From assembly GCF_001870465.1 (NCBI RefSeq), contig NZ_MDGK01000053.1, positions 27,234 to 91,233 on the forward strand: a stretch of DNA of 64,000 bases, read 5' to 3'. Below are positions 27,480 through 36,091 of this stretch, in pieces (within the stretch, counting starts at the first letter, position 1; each line of letters opens with the position of its first letter). Under the pieces are notes generated by a model, which worked only from the letters and a program-made list of their open reading frames with translations, had not been told where the DNA came from and searched no databases. The position numbers and the translations under genes were made by a program. Source of the stretch: Pseudomonas extremorientalis (GTDB taxonomy: Bacteria; Pseudomonadota; Gammaproteobacteria; Pseudomonadales; Pseudomonadaceae).

Positions 27480-27728
27480 GTGTTTTTGCGGCGCAGGAGG
27501 GGGAACACGCAGTATTTTTCAAGGTTCCGAGCGCTTCGCGTGTTGTATGCCTTTGATCCACGCCGATGTGCGTTGTTGCTGATCGGTGGAGACAAGACAG
27601 GGCGACACCAATGGTATGAGGAACACGTCCCGATGGCAGAAAAGCTATATGACGTGCATTTGGAAACATTGCAAAAGCCCGGCACGTGCAGGGTTTTGTT
27701 TTATCCGGTTATCAATCGCCTTGCATGA
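27480..27728 (+). pseudogene. Relic of a RelE/HigB-like toxin (N-terminal part lost)
   Basis: About 60 codons from 27537 read like the C-terminal half of RelE/HigB-type toxins (LYAFDPRRCALLLIGGDKTG, then RHQWYEEHVPMAEKLYDVHL). The first half, normally about 60 residues, is absent, and the sequence before it does not resemble the family. No XRE-type antitoxin follows. This 27411-27872 stretch otherwise has a lower GC content and no other gene. Confidence 0.6.
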
Positions 27729-27872
27729 CCGCAACTTGCCCGACCGGTGCGAGATTCACTGGCCGGCGATACAACCCTACTGCCAACCGGGCGCCTTTTC
27801 CCCCAGCGGTACGGCGATGAGCCTCGTCCTTTGTTACTATCGCCGTCCCTTGTCGCCAGGAGTCACTGCCCC

Positions 27873-29426
27873 ATGCAGCACCAGTGGGATGAAATGCACC
27901 GCACCCGCAAGCCCACCTTCGTACTGTGCGGCGAGCCTCAGGGCGACGTGCTCAATCTCTATGTTCACGGTTATTCGGCGTTCTTCAATCGGCAACAATT
28001 GGGTGGCTTCAAGGAGCAGTTGGCGAGTATCGAAGGTTCGACCAACCTGATGCTGTTCTGGCCGGCCGGGCATTTCCTGGAAAATCTGTTTGCACCCTTC
28101 AAGGAGGTGATCGGCGCAGTGCTGGGCGGCGGCAGCCTGGGCGCGGCGACCGTCGGGGTGGGCAGGGCGATTGCCTATTTTCTCGATCACTACAAAAGCG
28201 TCGAGGCGCGGGTGGACGAAGTCGCTAAAAGCCTGTTGCCGGAACTGGCCAACTACCTGCACGGTGAATCCCTTGATGTGCGGCGTATCAACCTGATCGG
28301 TCATTCCCTGGGGGCGCGCATCCTGGTCAAGAGCTTGCTCGCCAGCCCCGAAACCGCCCGTGAGCTGCCGTTGGACAACCTGTTGTTGATGGGCGGGGCG
28401 ATCTGCACGTCGAGCCCGTGGGACGTGGTGTCGGCGCCGCTCAAGGGGCGAGTGATCAACTGCCACTCCAGCAAGGACTGGGCCTTGGCCATAAAGCCGG
28501 ACACCGAACGCTGTATCGGCCGTTATGCAATCCCGGTGACACCGGCGCTCAAGGCCAAGGTCACCAACGTGCACCTGGCGACTTTCGATCACGCCGCCTA
28601 TTGGCCGCAGTTGCAGACGGTGGTGCAGTACACCGACCTGCTGCACGAGCGGCGCGGCATGATCCGCTCTGACCAGCGCAGTGCTGAAGTACGTTTTGCC
28701 GAGGAGGACATCGATTTGTTCCCGGCGCTGGTGCAGGCCCGGCCGGAAGAGTTGAAGTTCCTCGCCGAATTGATGGCGCAAAAGCGCAGTGCATCGATAG
28801 ACGCCACGGTGCGCGAGCCGCTCAAGTTGGCTGTTGAGCTGCAACGCATGGGCGGCGACAGCTTCATGAACCTGGCCCGTGGGCATGGTGTGGGTTACCG
28901 CCAGATCGCCGAAGATGTGGTGCGGCGGCTGGGGATCAAGTTCGACGAGGCGCTGGATACTGTCGCTCTGGCCGATCTCGAAGCCAGGGTCGCCGAGAAA
29001 CTCATCGAACAGTACAAGGATAAACTCAGCAACGCGGACCGACAGGTGTTCGACGCAGAACTCAAGGCTGCCGCGCAAAAGGAGCAGGGCTTGTTCAGCC
29101 GTTTTGACGTAGGCCGTTCGGCTGCCACTGCGTTGAGCGGCACGGCGCTGGCCGGGCTCACCGGTTTTATCCTGCGCCGTGGCGCGGCCACGGCAGTCCC
29201 GGTGGTGGGCCAGGCGTTGGCGGCGGCGATGCTGGTGGTGAGCGGCGTGCGAGCATTTTCCGGCCCGGCGTATTCGATCACCACGTTGGCCGTGCTGGTG
29301 ATCGGCGTGATTCGCCAGCGCATGGAGCGTGAAGCGCTGAACCAGGAGATGGACCTGGTGGTGCAGGTAGTGGAGGCATTCGACCTGCCAAGGGACACGG
29401 TGATGCGCACGGTCGTGTCCGACTGA
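27873..29426 (+). CDS. Alpha/beta hydrolase (DUF726-like) fused to a YaaW-like domain with membrane segment
   Basis: 517 aa. ATG at 27873, ten bases after AGGAG. The N-terminal half (about 20-260) is an alpha/beta hydrolase with the nucleophile elbow GHSLGA near residue 142 and an early LYVHGYS motif, like DUF726 lipase-type domains. Residues about 320-405 resemble the YaaW/UPF0174 domain (LQRMGGDSFMNLARGHGVGY). The C-terminus has one or two membrane helices (about 425-480). No signal peptide, so it is likely anchored at the inner membrane facing the cytoplasm. The fusion suggests a membrane-acting lipase or stress protein; its role is unknown. Confidence 0.75.
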   Translation: MQHQWDEMHRTRKPTFVLCGEPQGDVLNLYVHGYSAFFNRQQLGGFKEQLASIEGSTNLMLFWPAGHFLENLFAPFKEVIGAVLGGGSLGAATVGVGRAIAYFLDHYKSVEARVDEVAKSLLPELANYLHGESLDVRRINLIGHSLGARILVKSLLASPETARELPLDNLLLMGGAICTSSPWDVVSAPLKGRVINCHSSKDWALAIKPDTERCIGRYAIPVTPALKAKVTNVHLATFDHAAYWPQLQTVVQYTDLLHERRGMIRSDQRSAEVRFAEEDIDLFPALVQARPEELKFLAELMAQKRSASIDATVREPLKLAVELQRMGGDSFMNLARGHGVGYRQIAEDVVRRLGIKFDEALDTVALADLEARVAEKLIEQYKDKLSNADRQVFDAELKAAAQKEQGLFSRFDVGRSAATALSGTALAGLTGFILRRGAATAVPVVGQALAAAMLVVSGVRAFSGPAYSITTLAVLVIGVIRQRMEREALNQEMDLVVQVVEAFDLPRDTVMRTVVSD

Positions 29427-29467
29427 TAAGCTGCATCCTTGTCTTGTATGTTTGCCTGGGATACCGC

Positions 29468-30790
29468 GTGAAATTCAGCCTGCCGAAAATTGCTACCGCC
29501 CCGTTCTGCCCGCCGGAAGTGGCCGGCTCCGTCGCCGTTGACCCCAAGGCCTCGTTCTTCAAGCGCATGTTGATGTTCGCCGGCCCTGGCTTGCTGGTCT
29601 CCATCGGCTATATGGACCCGGGCAATTGGGCCACGGCCATCGAGGCCGGTTCGCGCTACGGCTACAGTCTGTTGTTCGTGGTGTTGCTGGCCAGCCTGGC
29701 CGGGATGGCGGTGCAGTGCCTGTGCTCGCGGCTGGGCATCGCCACCGGCAAAGACCTGGCGCAGCTGTGCCGTGAGCGCTACAGCAAGGGTTCCGCTCGC
29801 ACCCAATGGGTGCTGGCGGAAATCTCCATCATCGCCACCGACCTTGCCGAAGTGTTGGGCTGTGCCCTGGCATTCCACTTGCTGCTGGGGGTATCGCTGA
29901 CCACCGGCATTGTGATCACCTCCTTTGACACGCTGTTGGTCCTGGCCCTGCAAAACCGTGGCTTCCGGCGCCTGGAAGCGATCATGCTGGCGCTGGTGGC
30001 GACCATCGGCGTGTGTTTCTTTATCGAACTGGTGCTGATCAAACCGTACTGGCCGGACGTGTTCGGTGGTTTCGCCCCGTCACTCTCGGCCATCAGCGAC
30101 GCGGCGCCGCTGTACCTGGCCATCGGTATCCTCGGGGCCACCGTGATGCCCCATAACCTCTACCTGCACAGCTCCATCGTGCAAACCCGCTTGATCGGAA
30201 AGGACCTCGCCAGCAAAGTGGATGCGGTCAAGCTGGCGCGTATCGACACCATCGGTTCATTGGCCCTGGCGCTGCTGGTCAACGCCGCGATCCTGATTCT
30301 CGCCGCCGCCGCTTTCCACAAGACCGGCCACACCGAGGTGGTCGAGATCCAGGACGCCTACCACCTGCTTGACCCGCTGGTGGGCGGTGCCTTTGCCAGC
30401 ATCTTGTTCGGTATTGCGCTGTTGGCGTCCGGGCAAAGCTCTACCTTTACCGGCACCATCGCTGGGCAGGTGATCATGGAGGGCTACCTCAACCTGCGCA
30501 TCCCCTGCTGGCAACGTCGTCTTATCACCCGTGGGTTGGCGCTGATTCCGGCGTTTGTGGGGGTATGGCTGATGGGCGACGATGCCATCGGCAAGCTACT
30601 GATCCTCAGCCAGGTGGTGCTCAGCCTGCAGTTGCCATTCGCGCTGTATCCGTTGATCCGCATGACCGGCGATAAACAGCTGATGGGGCCATTCGTGAAT
30701 CGGCTGCCGACGCGGTTGCTGGCGTGGTTTCTGTTTGCGCTGATCAGTGGGGCGAATGCCTGGTTGATTGGGCAGTGGGTGTTTGGTTGA
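29468..30790 (+). CDS. mntH: Nramp-family divalent metal transporter (manganese), MntH
   Basis: 440 aa, GTG start. Eleven membrane helices with the Nramp signatures DPGNWAT (residues 50-56, metal-binding helix 1) and the MPHNLYLHSS motif of helix 6 near 226. It imports Mn2+ with protons across the inner membrane. The start gives the family's usual N-terminus (KFSLPKI). It lies 41 bases after the hydrolase gene. No clear Fur or MntR box is visible in this short gap. Confidence 0.92.
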   Translation: MKFSLPKIATAPFCPPEVAGSVAVDPKASFFKRMLMFAGPGLLVSIGYMDPGNWATAIEAGSRYGYSLLFVVLLASLAGMAVQCLCSRLGIATGKDLAQLCRERYSKGSARTQWVLAEISIIATDLAEVLGCALAFHLLLGVSLTTGIVITSFDTLLVLALQNRGFRRLEAIMLALVATIGVCFFIELVLIKPYWPDVFGGFAPSLSAISDAAPLYLAIGILGATVMPHNLYLHSSIVQTRLIGKDLASKVDAVKLARIDTIGSLALALLVNAAILILAAAAFHKTGHTEVVEIQDAYHLLDPLVGGAFASILFGIALLASGQSSTFTGTIAGQVIMEGYLNLRIPCWQRRLITRGLALIPAFVGVWLMGDDAIGKLLILSQVVLSLQLPFALYPLIRMTGDKQLMGPFVNRLPTRLLAWFLFALISGANAWLIGQWVFG

Positions 30791-30813
30791 GGCTGTGCAG
30801 CCATCAAGATGAG

Positions 30814-31191
30814 TTAGACCAGAATCGCCAAGGATGTGTATTGGGCGATGTGGGGATCGGCGGTCAACAGCCTTATGGGTTCGCTCATGGCTGTCGCAAC
30901 GATGAGCCGATCAAAAGGGTCGTTGTGATGGTGTTCGAGATCCTTGACCGCGATGGCATGTTCCGAGGTGACGGGCAGCTCGACAAATCCGCTTTCCAGG
31001 CAGTACTCACGGATTTCATCCAGATCGACAGCGAGTTTCCCCAGGCCGACCTTGATTGCCATCTCCCAGAATGTCGCAGCGCTGATGTAGATCTCTGCGG
31101 CATTCTCAATCAGCTTCCTGGCTTTGCCGGATAGCCTGGGGTCTTCCGTCAGGGTCCAAAGCAGAATGTGGGTGTCCAACAGCACTCTCAT
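30814..31191 (-). CDS. PIN-domain toxin (VapC family)
   Basis: 125 aa. PIN fold with conserved acids: Asp in LLDTHILLW, Glu in AATFWEMAIK, paired Asp in HNDPFDRLI, as in RNA-cleaving VapC toxins. The start overlaps the stop of the antitoxin gene (ATGA), the usual coupled arrangement. A complete, probably functional toxin. Confidence 0.92.
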   Translation of the reverse strand: MRVLLDTHILLWTLTEDPRLSGKARKLIENAAEIYISAATFWEMAIKVGLGKLAVDLDEIREYCLESGFVELPVTSEHAIAVKDLEHHHNDPFDRLIVATAMSEPIRLLTADPHIAQYTSLAILV

Positions 31192-31427
31192 GCACGCTTG
31201 CCTTCGAAGGCATCCAGCAGATCGTCAGGCAAAGGTGCGTCAAAGTCTTCGGGAATGATGAACCTGCCTTTCATGGCACCGATTCTGCGACCCTTGGATT
31301 TCCCCATGGGCACAAGCTGTGCCATCGCACGTCCATGTTTGGCTATGGTGATGACCTTGCCCGCAGCGGCCTCATCCACCAGTTTTGACAGATTGTTTTT
31401 CGCTTCGCCCAAAGGAACCGTGATCAT
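31188..31427 (-). CDS. Phd/YefM-type antitoxin of the VapC toxin
   Basis: 79 aa. ATG at 31427 preceded by GGGGATAACCAC. N-terminal Phd fold (ITVPLGEAKNNLSKLVDEAA, then GKVITIAKHGRAMAQLVP); the C-terminal tail (FDAPLPDDLLDAFEG) should wrap the toxin. A longer frame to 31547 would run through the operator and is not the start. The pair should be self-repressing. Confidence 0.9.
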   Translation of the reverse strand: MITVPLGEAKNNLSKLVDEAAAGKVITIAKHGRAMAQLVPMGKSKGRRIGAMKGRFIIPEDFDAPLPDDLLDAFEGKRA

Positions 31428-31442
31428 GTGGTTATCCCCATA

Positions 31443-31464
31443 TTTTGGCCAAATATAGCCAAAA
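31443..31464. promoter_or_regulatory. Candidate autoregulatory operator of the toxin-antitoxin pair
   Basis: Perfect 7-bp inverted repeat TTTTGGC / GCCAAAA with an 8-base AT-rich spacer, 16 bases upstream of the antitoxin start. Position and symmetry fit a Phd-type dimer site. Confidence 0.6.
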
Positions 31465-31690
31465 CTGGGTGCGCTATCAAAGACGGCCAGACCACTGGCG
31501 GACGCGGCACGCTCAGATCGCGATGGTTTGTGATACGTGACTTTCATGGCAGTTCTCTAAAGGAAGATGTGGCGAAAGTCTGCCGTAACAGGCTTGGCCA
31601 GAAGAATACTGGCCCGAAAAAACAGAATGGAACTACTTCCTCCTGTAAGAAAATTCCTGATGTGGCGATGTTTCTCCCGAGCCTCTTTGC

Positions 31691-32623
31691 TCACCGATCC
31701 CAATACGGCACCCCCCCGAAACACTCCACAAAATAATCAATCACCGTCCGCACCTTCAGCGACAAGCGCCGGCTGCCCGGCCACAGTGCCGCAATCTGCT
31801 GCGGTTCCAGGGTTGTCGCCACTTCATAGTCGGTCAGCACCGCCTGCAACGTGCCTGCGCGCAAGCCTTCGCCGATCAACCAGGAGGGAAACACCACCAG
31901 CCCCAGCCCTTGCTCGGCGGCGTGGGTCAAGGTGTCAGCATGGTTGCCGGTGATCGGGCCCTTGACGCTGTAGGGCGTCCAGTCGCCCTGGCCCTTGCGA
32001 AAGAACCAGCGCTGCTGGCCGGTGACGCCTTTGTAGGCCAGGCATTGATGGTTGCTCAGCTCGTCGGGGTGCTGCGGGGTGCCATGTCGGGCCAGGTAGG
32101 CGGGGCTGGCGGCGATGCGAAAGCGTTGGGGCGCGAAGATGCGGGCCTGCATGCTGGAATCGTTGAGCACGCCGATGCGGAACAGCAGGTCGGTACCGTC
32201 CTGCAGTGGGTCGACGTAAGTGTCGGTCTGCTGGATGTCCAGTTGCAGCTTCGGATAGCGTCGGCACAATTCGCCCAGCCACGGTGACAGGTGACGCTGG
32301 CCGAATACCATGGGTGCATTGATGCGCACCAGGCCGCTGGGCTCGCTTTCCTGTTCCTGTAACGCCTGGCCGGCGGCTTCCAGTTGTTCCAGCATCAACC
32401 GCGCATGCCGCCCCAGCAGCCGACCGGCTTCGGTGGGGCTGACCGCGCGGGTGTGACGGTACAGCAACTGTTGGCCAAGAGCCTGTTCCATCAGCTGTAT
32501 CTGCCGGGAGATAGAGGAGGGTGCCAGGCCTTCGCGGCGAGCCACTTCGGAGAAGCTGCCCAGGTCCAGCACGGCCACGAACAGGCGCAGCGCCTTGAAA
32601 CTCAATTCATTCAAACCTTGCAT
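31691..32623 (-). CDS. LysR family transcriptional regulator
   Basis: 310 aa. Two adjacent ATGs follow GGAGAC; the second (32623) has the better spacing. Helix-turn-helix LRLFVAVLDLGSFSEVARRE (about 10-65), effector domain of the CrgA/DmlR type. Divergent from the DMT gene pair (116 bases), which it may regulate. Confidence 0.9.
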   Translation of the reverse strand: MQGLNELSFKALRLFVAVLDLGSFSEVARREGLAPSSISRQIQLMEQALGQQLLYRHTRAVSPTEAGRLLGRHARLMLEQLEAAGQALQEQESEPSGLVRINAPMVFGQRHLSPWLGELCRRYPKLQLDIQQTDTYVDPLQDGTDLLFRIGVLNDSSMQARIFAPQRFRIAASPAYLARHGTPQHPDELSNHQCLAYKGVTGQQRWFFRKGQGDWTPYSVKGPITGNHADTLTHAAEQGLGLVVFPSWLIGEGLRAGTLQAVLTDYEVATTLEPQQIAALWPGSRRLSLKVRTVIDYFVECFGGVPYWDR

Positions 32624-32739
32624 CATGTCTCCAGGCTGTGCGTTTTGCGCAAAGGTGTTGTCGACATGCTCCCATTTATCGCACAGCTCGGCCACCGGAT
32701 AATGCGCGCCATGTTTCCTTTCTTGAGCGCGGGTGATGT

Positions 32740-33228
32740 ATGCAAGCAAGTTCCATCGAGGGTGTGGCGCAAGCCAGGCCGAAAAAAAACGTCTTGAGGG
32801 TGCTGTTGCTGCCGCTGGTGATCCTGGCCGGCATGGGCCTGTCGGTAGAAGCCGGGTTGCTCGGCCCGCTGGGTGTGCAGGTCGGCCACTTGTGGGCGAC
32901 CCTGAGCATTTTCGGGGTGGGCTCGGCGATCCTGTATCTGCTGCTGTTGTTCAGTGGCCCGCAAAAGGGCCCGGCGCTCTCCGAACTGCCGCGCTGGCAG
33001 CTGATCGGCGGTTTCCTGGGACCGATCTACGTGGTCGTGCTGACCCTGGCCACGCCGCACATCGGTATTGCGATGACCATGATCGCGATTTTGTCCGGGC
33101 AGGTCGGCAAGAGTGTGCTGATCGACCATTTCGGCTGGTTCGGCTCGGCGCGCAAGCGGGTCAATGGCGAACGCTGGATTGCCTTGGCACTGATTGTGGT
33201 GGCACTTGTTCTGATTGCACGAGGTTAA
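32740..33228 (+). CDS. Small DMT-family membrane protein (YdcZ type), first of a pair
   Basis: 162 aa. A positive N-terminus then five membrane helices, with the family phrase LPRWQLIGGFLGPIYVVVLT. YdcZ proteins are half-size relatives of drug/metabolite transporters and usually work as pairs. The second gene follows after 4 bases. Substrate unknown. Confidence 0.82.
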   Translation: MQASSIEGVAQARPKKNVLRVLLLPLVILAGMGLSVEAGLLGPLGVQVGHLWATLSIFGVGSAILYLLLLFSGPQKGPALSELPRWQLIGGFLGPIYVVVLTLATPHIGIAMTMIAILSGQVGKSVLIDHFGWFGSARKRVNGERWIALALIVVALVLIARG

Positions 33229-33232
33229 GGCG

Positions 33233-33685
33233 ATGAATCTGATTCTGTTACTGGTAGTGGTGGTCGCCGCAGGTGCGGTGTTGAGCGTGCAAGCGGCGAT
33301 CAACGGTCGCCTGGGCCAGGCGGTGGGGGTGTTGCGTGGCAGCCTGGTGACCTTCTCGGTGGGGGCGATTGTCACCGCGTTAATGATTTTCTTCTTTGAA
33401 CCCGTCCAGGCGGTGAGCCTGCTGGACGTGCCGAAATGGCAACTGACCGGTGCGTTGTTCGGTGTGGTGTACATGATGGTGATGGTCGGCGCGGTGCCGG
33501 TGGTCGGCACGGCCGTTGCCACCGTCGCGGTGATCGTCGGCCAATTGGGCATGGGCATGCTGATCGACAACTTCGGCTGGCTGGGCAACCCGGCCATCGA
33601 GCTGTCGAGCAGCCGCATCGTGGCGATGGTCTGCCTGGCGTTGGCGCTGGTGTTCATGTATCGCAGTAATACCCGCACCGACTGA
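33233..33685 (+). CDS. Small DMT-family membrane protein (YdcZ type), second of a pair
   Basis: 150 aa. ATG at 33233 with GAGG upstream. Five helices; VPKWQLTGALFGVVYMMVMV parallels the first protein of the pair, and the two end in similar DNFGW/DHFGW motifs. Likely a hetero-oligomeric transporter with the upstream gene. Confidence 0.85.
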   Translation: MNLILLLVVVVAAGAVLSVQAAINGRLGQAVGVLRGSLVTFSVGAIVTALMIFFFEPVQAVSLLDVPKWQLTGALFGVVYMMVMVGAVPVVGTAVATVAVIVGQLGMGMLIDNFGWLGNPAIELSSSRIVAMVCLALALVFMYRSNTRTD

Positions 33686-33774
33686 TGGCTTGAACCAACG
33701 AAGGCGGGCCGCAGTCACTGCTTAAGGTGTCGGCGCCCGCCGCACCGGGACGACCATGAAGAAGGAGTCTGACC

Positions 33775-33945
33775 ATGCCAGATAAAACCTGTGCCTGCCC
33801 ACACTGCAAATGCGTGCTGGGACCTGATGCGGTCATGAAGGACGGCAAGGGCTATTGCTGCCAGGGCTGTGCCGAGCACCATGCCCATGGTGAGCCGTGT
33901 GCGGCTGCGACGGGGTGTGAATGTGCCAAGTCTGCCAAAGGCTAG
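33775..33945 (+). CDS. Bacterial metallothionein
   Basis: 56 aa. Ten Cys (6, 8, 11, 13, 28, 29, 32, 42, 48, 50) and four His (10, 35, 36, 38), with the family phrases CACPHCKC and GYCCQGCAEHH. It binds Zn2+ or Cd2+ in the cytoplasm, like SmtA/BmtA of cyanobacteria and pseudomonads. A GAAGGAG site lies 7 bases before the ATG. It stands alone after the DMT pair (89-base gap); no SmtB-type repressor is adjacent. Confidence 0.93.
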   Translation: MPDKTCACPHCKCVLGPDAVMKDGKGYCCQGCAEHHAHGEPCAAATGCECAKSAKG

Positions 33946-33959
33946 CGGTGTTTGAACCG

Positions 33960-33981
33960 GTGGGGGCATGCGTGCTCCCAC
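33960..33981. repeat. Small hairpin after the metallothionein gene
   Basis: GTGGGGGCATGCGTGCTCCC followed by AC forms an imperfect stem 14 bases after the stop, without a T run. REP-like or a weak terminator. Confidence 0.45.
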
Positions 33982-34065
33982 ACGGTTTGCGGGCCGCAAA
34001 AATCGCTCGGATTGTCGTGCGGCGGTGATTACCATAGCGACTCTCCTTCGAATGATGTGCACCCC

Positions 34066-34830
34066 ATGGCCCTGGCCGCGCCGCCTGACCTCAGTGATCC
34101 TGCCGTTCCCGTGCAACCTTTGGCGCGCACCTATCCGCGTGGGCTCTACATTGAACCCCACAGCCACGACTGGGGCCAGTTGCTTTATGCCATGAGCGGC
34201 GTGATGTGGGTCGACACCCCGCAGGAAGCGCTGGTGGTGCCGCCACAGCGTGCCGTATGGCTGCCGCCCGGCGTGGAGCATGGTATCCGCGTGGTCTCGG
34301 ACTTGCAGATGCGCAATATCTACCTGCGCTCGGCCCTGGCGGCAACGCTGGACAGCCAGGTGCAGGTGATCGAAGTCGGTGGGTTGTTGCGCGAGCTGAT
34401 CGTCACGTTGGTGGACGAGGGCGACAACGGTGAGGTGGCTTACTACGACGCGCTGGTCAGCCTGGCTTTGCTGGAGCTGCAACGGGCGCGTCGCTCGCCG
34501 ATTCGCATCGCCATGCCGGTGGAGGCCGACCGCCGGCTGATCAATGCCTGTCAGGCGGTCATGGCTGCGCCGTCCCTGGAGATCCCTTTCGAGCAGCATG
34601 CCGAAGCCGCCGGCGCCAGCGTGCGCACCCTGGCGCGGCTGTTCCAGACCCACCTGGGCATGGGCTTTGCCGAATGGCGCCGCCAGGTGCAACTGGCCAC
34701 GGCGGTGGCAGAGTTGATCCAGGGCCAGTCGGTCAGCGCCATCGCGCGTTCCCTGGGGTATTCGCCCAGCAGTTTCAGCGACATGTTCCGGCGTGAACTC
34801 GGTGTGGCGCCCTCGCAATACGTGGGCTGA
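34066..34830 (+). CDS. AraC family transcriptional regulator
   Basis: 254 aa from the ATG at 34066; a frame to 33952 has no support. N-terminal cupin-like sensor (HSHDWGQLLYAMSGVMWV), C-terminal double helix-turn-helix (about 150-250: EQHAEAAGASVRTLARLF and IARSLGYSPSSFSDMFRREL). No clear Shine-Dalgarno before the start. Target unknown; the XapX and quinone-reductase genes follow. Confidence 0.85.
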   Translation: MALAAPPDLSDPAVPVQPLARTYPRGLYIEPHSHDWGQLLYAMSGVMWVDTPQEALVVPPQRAVWLPPGVEHGIRVVSDLQMRNIYLRSALAATLDSQVQVIEVGGLLRELIVTLVDEGDNGEVAYYDALVSLALLELQRARRSPIRIAMPVEADRRLINACQAVMAAPSLEIPFEQHAEAAGASVRTLARLFQTHLGMGFAEWRRQVQLATAVAELIQGQSVSAIARSLGYSPSSFSDMFRRELGVAPSQYVG

Positions 34831-34918
34831 GGGGTTGGCCGAAATCCTGAAGCACTTGGCCGATGCTTCAGGCTGGTGCTCTCTACACTGAGCGCATCCA
34901 CCCACAAGGCGCTGCCCC

Positions 34919-35092
34919 ATGAACTACCTCATTTCCCTGGCCATCGGCTTGTTTGTCGGCGTGATCTACGGCGCCCTCGACTTCCGCTCGCCCGCACCGC
35001 CGGCCATCGCCCTGATCGGCCTGATGGGCATGTTGCTGGGTGAAAAGCTCTGGCCCATGGGGCGGCAGCTGGTGGGCACCTGGTTCTCCTGA
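34919..35092 (+). CDS. XapX domain small membrane protein
   Basis: 57 aa. Two membrane helices (LISLAIGLFVGVIYGAL and IALIGLMGMLLGEKL) with the PAPPAIALIGLMGML phrase typical of XapX proteins. It lies 88 bases after araC and 30 bases before the reductase gene. Function unknown. Confidence 0.85.
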   Translation: MNYLISLAIGLFVGVIYGALDFRSPAPPAIALIGLMGMLLGEKLWPMGRQLVGTWFS

Positions 35093-35122
35093 TCTCTTTT
35101 TTCTCTTCGATGGATATTGGCC

Positions 35123-36082
35123 ATGAAAGCACTGCAATTTACTGCCACCGGCGACCTCAACAACCTGCGCTTTGTCGACGTCGTCACCCCGGTGCCGGCC
35201 GTGGGTGAAGTGCTGGTCCAGATCAAGGCTGCGGGCCTCAACCCCAGCGACGTCAAAAACGTGCTCGGTCGTTTTCCCTATACCACCTTGCCGCGCATCC
35301 CCGGCCGTGATTTCGCCGGGGTTGTGGTTGAAGGTCCGCAGGCGCTGGTCGGCCAGGAAGTGTGGGGCACCGGCCGTGACCTGGGCTTTTTTGCCGACGG
35401 CTCCCATGCCCAGTACCTCACCGTGTCGGCCAAGGGCGTGGCACATAAGCCTACCCACCTGAGTTTCGCCCAGGCCGCGAGCCTCGGTGTGCCGTACACC
35501 ACCGCCTGGGATGCACTGGAGCGCAGTGGCGTGACCCAGGGCACACGCCTGCTGGTGATCGGCGCCAATGGCGCGGTGGGCAGTGCGACCCTGGCCTTGG
35601 CGAAGATCCGTGGCGCCCAGGTGCTGGCCGCCGTACGTCGCCCGGAACAGGTTGAAGTCTTGCAGAGCCAGGGCTTCGCCGCGATTGTCCTGGGCAAGCC
35701 GGAAGACCTGGGCGCGCACGTCAACGCCGTGTTCAAGGGCGGTGCGGATGTGATCTTCGATACCACCGGCTTCTGGCTGCCCGCCGCCGTGGCAGGCCTG
35801 GCACCGTTCGGCCGCATCGCCATTATCGCCGCACCGGTGGACGGCCATGTACAACTGCCGGCCCTGGCGTTGTACCGCAAGGGCGGTTCGGTGGTGGGGA
35901 TCAATTCGTTGCTCTACAACTGCGAGCAGTGTGCGGTGATGCTGGAGCAGTTCGGGCGGCTCTTCGATGAAGGCTTGTTGCCGCTGCCCACCGGCCTGCG
36001 TGAAGTCGCGCTGGCCGATGGGGTGCAGTGCTTCGAAGAGGTGAACCAGGGCAGCGCAGACAAGCTCATCTTCCTGCCCTGA
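35123..36082 (+). CDS. Quinone oxidoreductase-like medium-chain dehydrogenase/reductase
   Basis: 319 aa. N-terminal GroES-like half (GLNPSDVKNVLGRF, then LPRIPGRDFAGVV) without the zinc-ligand cysteines, and a Rossmann half with VIGANGAVGSATLALAK near residue 150. It should reduce a quinone or enone with NADPH. Starts at the internal ATG of ATTGGCCATGAAA. Possibly in one unit with xapX. Confidence 0.87.
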   Translation: MKALQFTATGDLNNLRFVDVVTPVPAVGEVLVQIKAAGLNPSDVKNVLGRFPYTTLPRIPGRDFAGVVVEGPQALVGQEVWGTGRDLGFFADGSHAQYLTVSAKGVAHKPTHLSFAQAASLGVPYTTAWDALERSGVTQGTRLLVIGANGAVGSATLALAKIRGAQVLAAVRRPEQVEVLQSQGFAAIVLGKPEDLGAHVNAVFKGGADVIFDTTGFWLPAAVAGLAPFGRIAIIAAPVDGHVQLPALALYRKGGSVVGINSLLYNCEQCAVMLEQFGRLFDEGLLPLPTGLREVALADGVQCFEEVNQGSADKLIFLP

Positions 36083-36091
36083 TCCTGGCGG

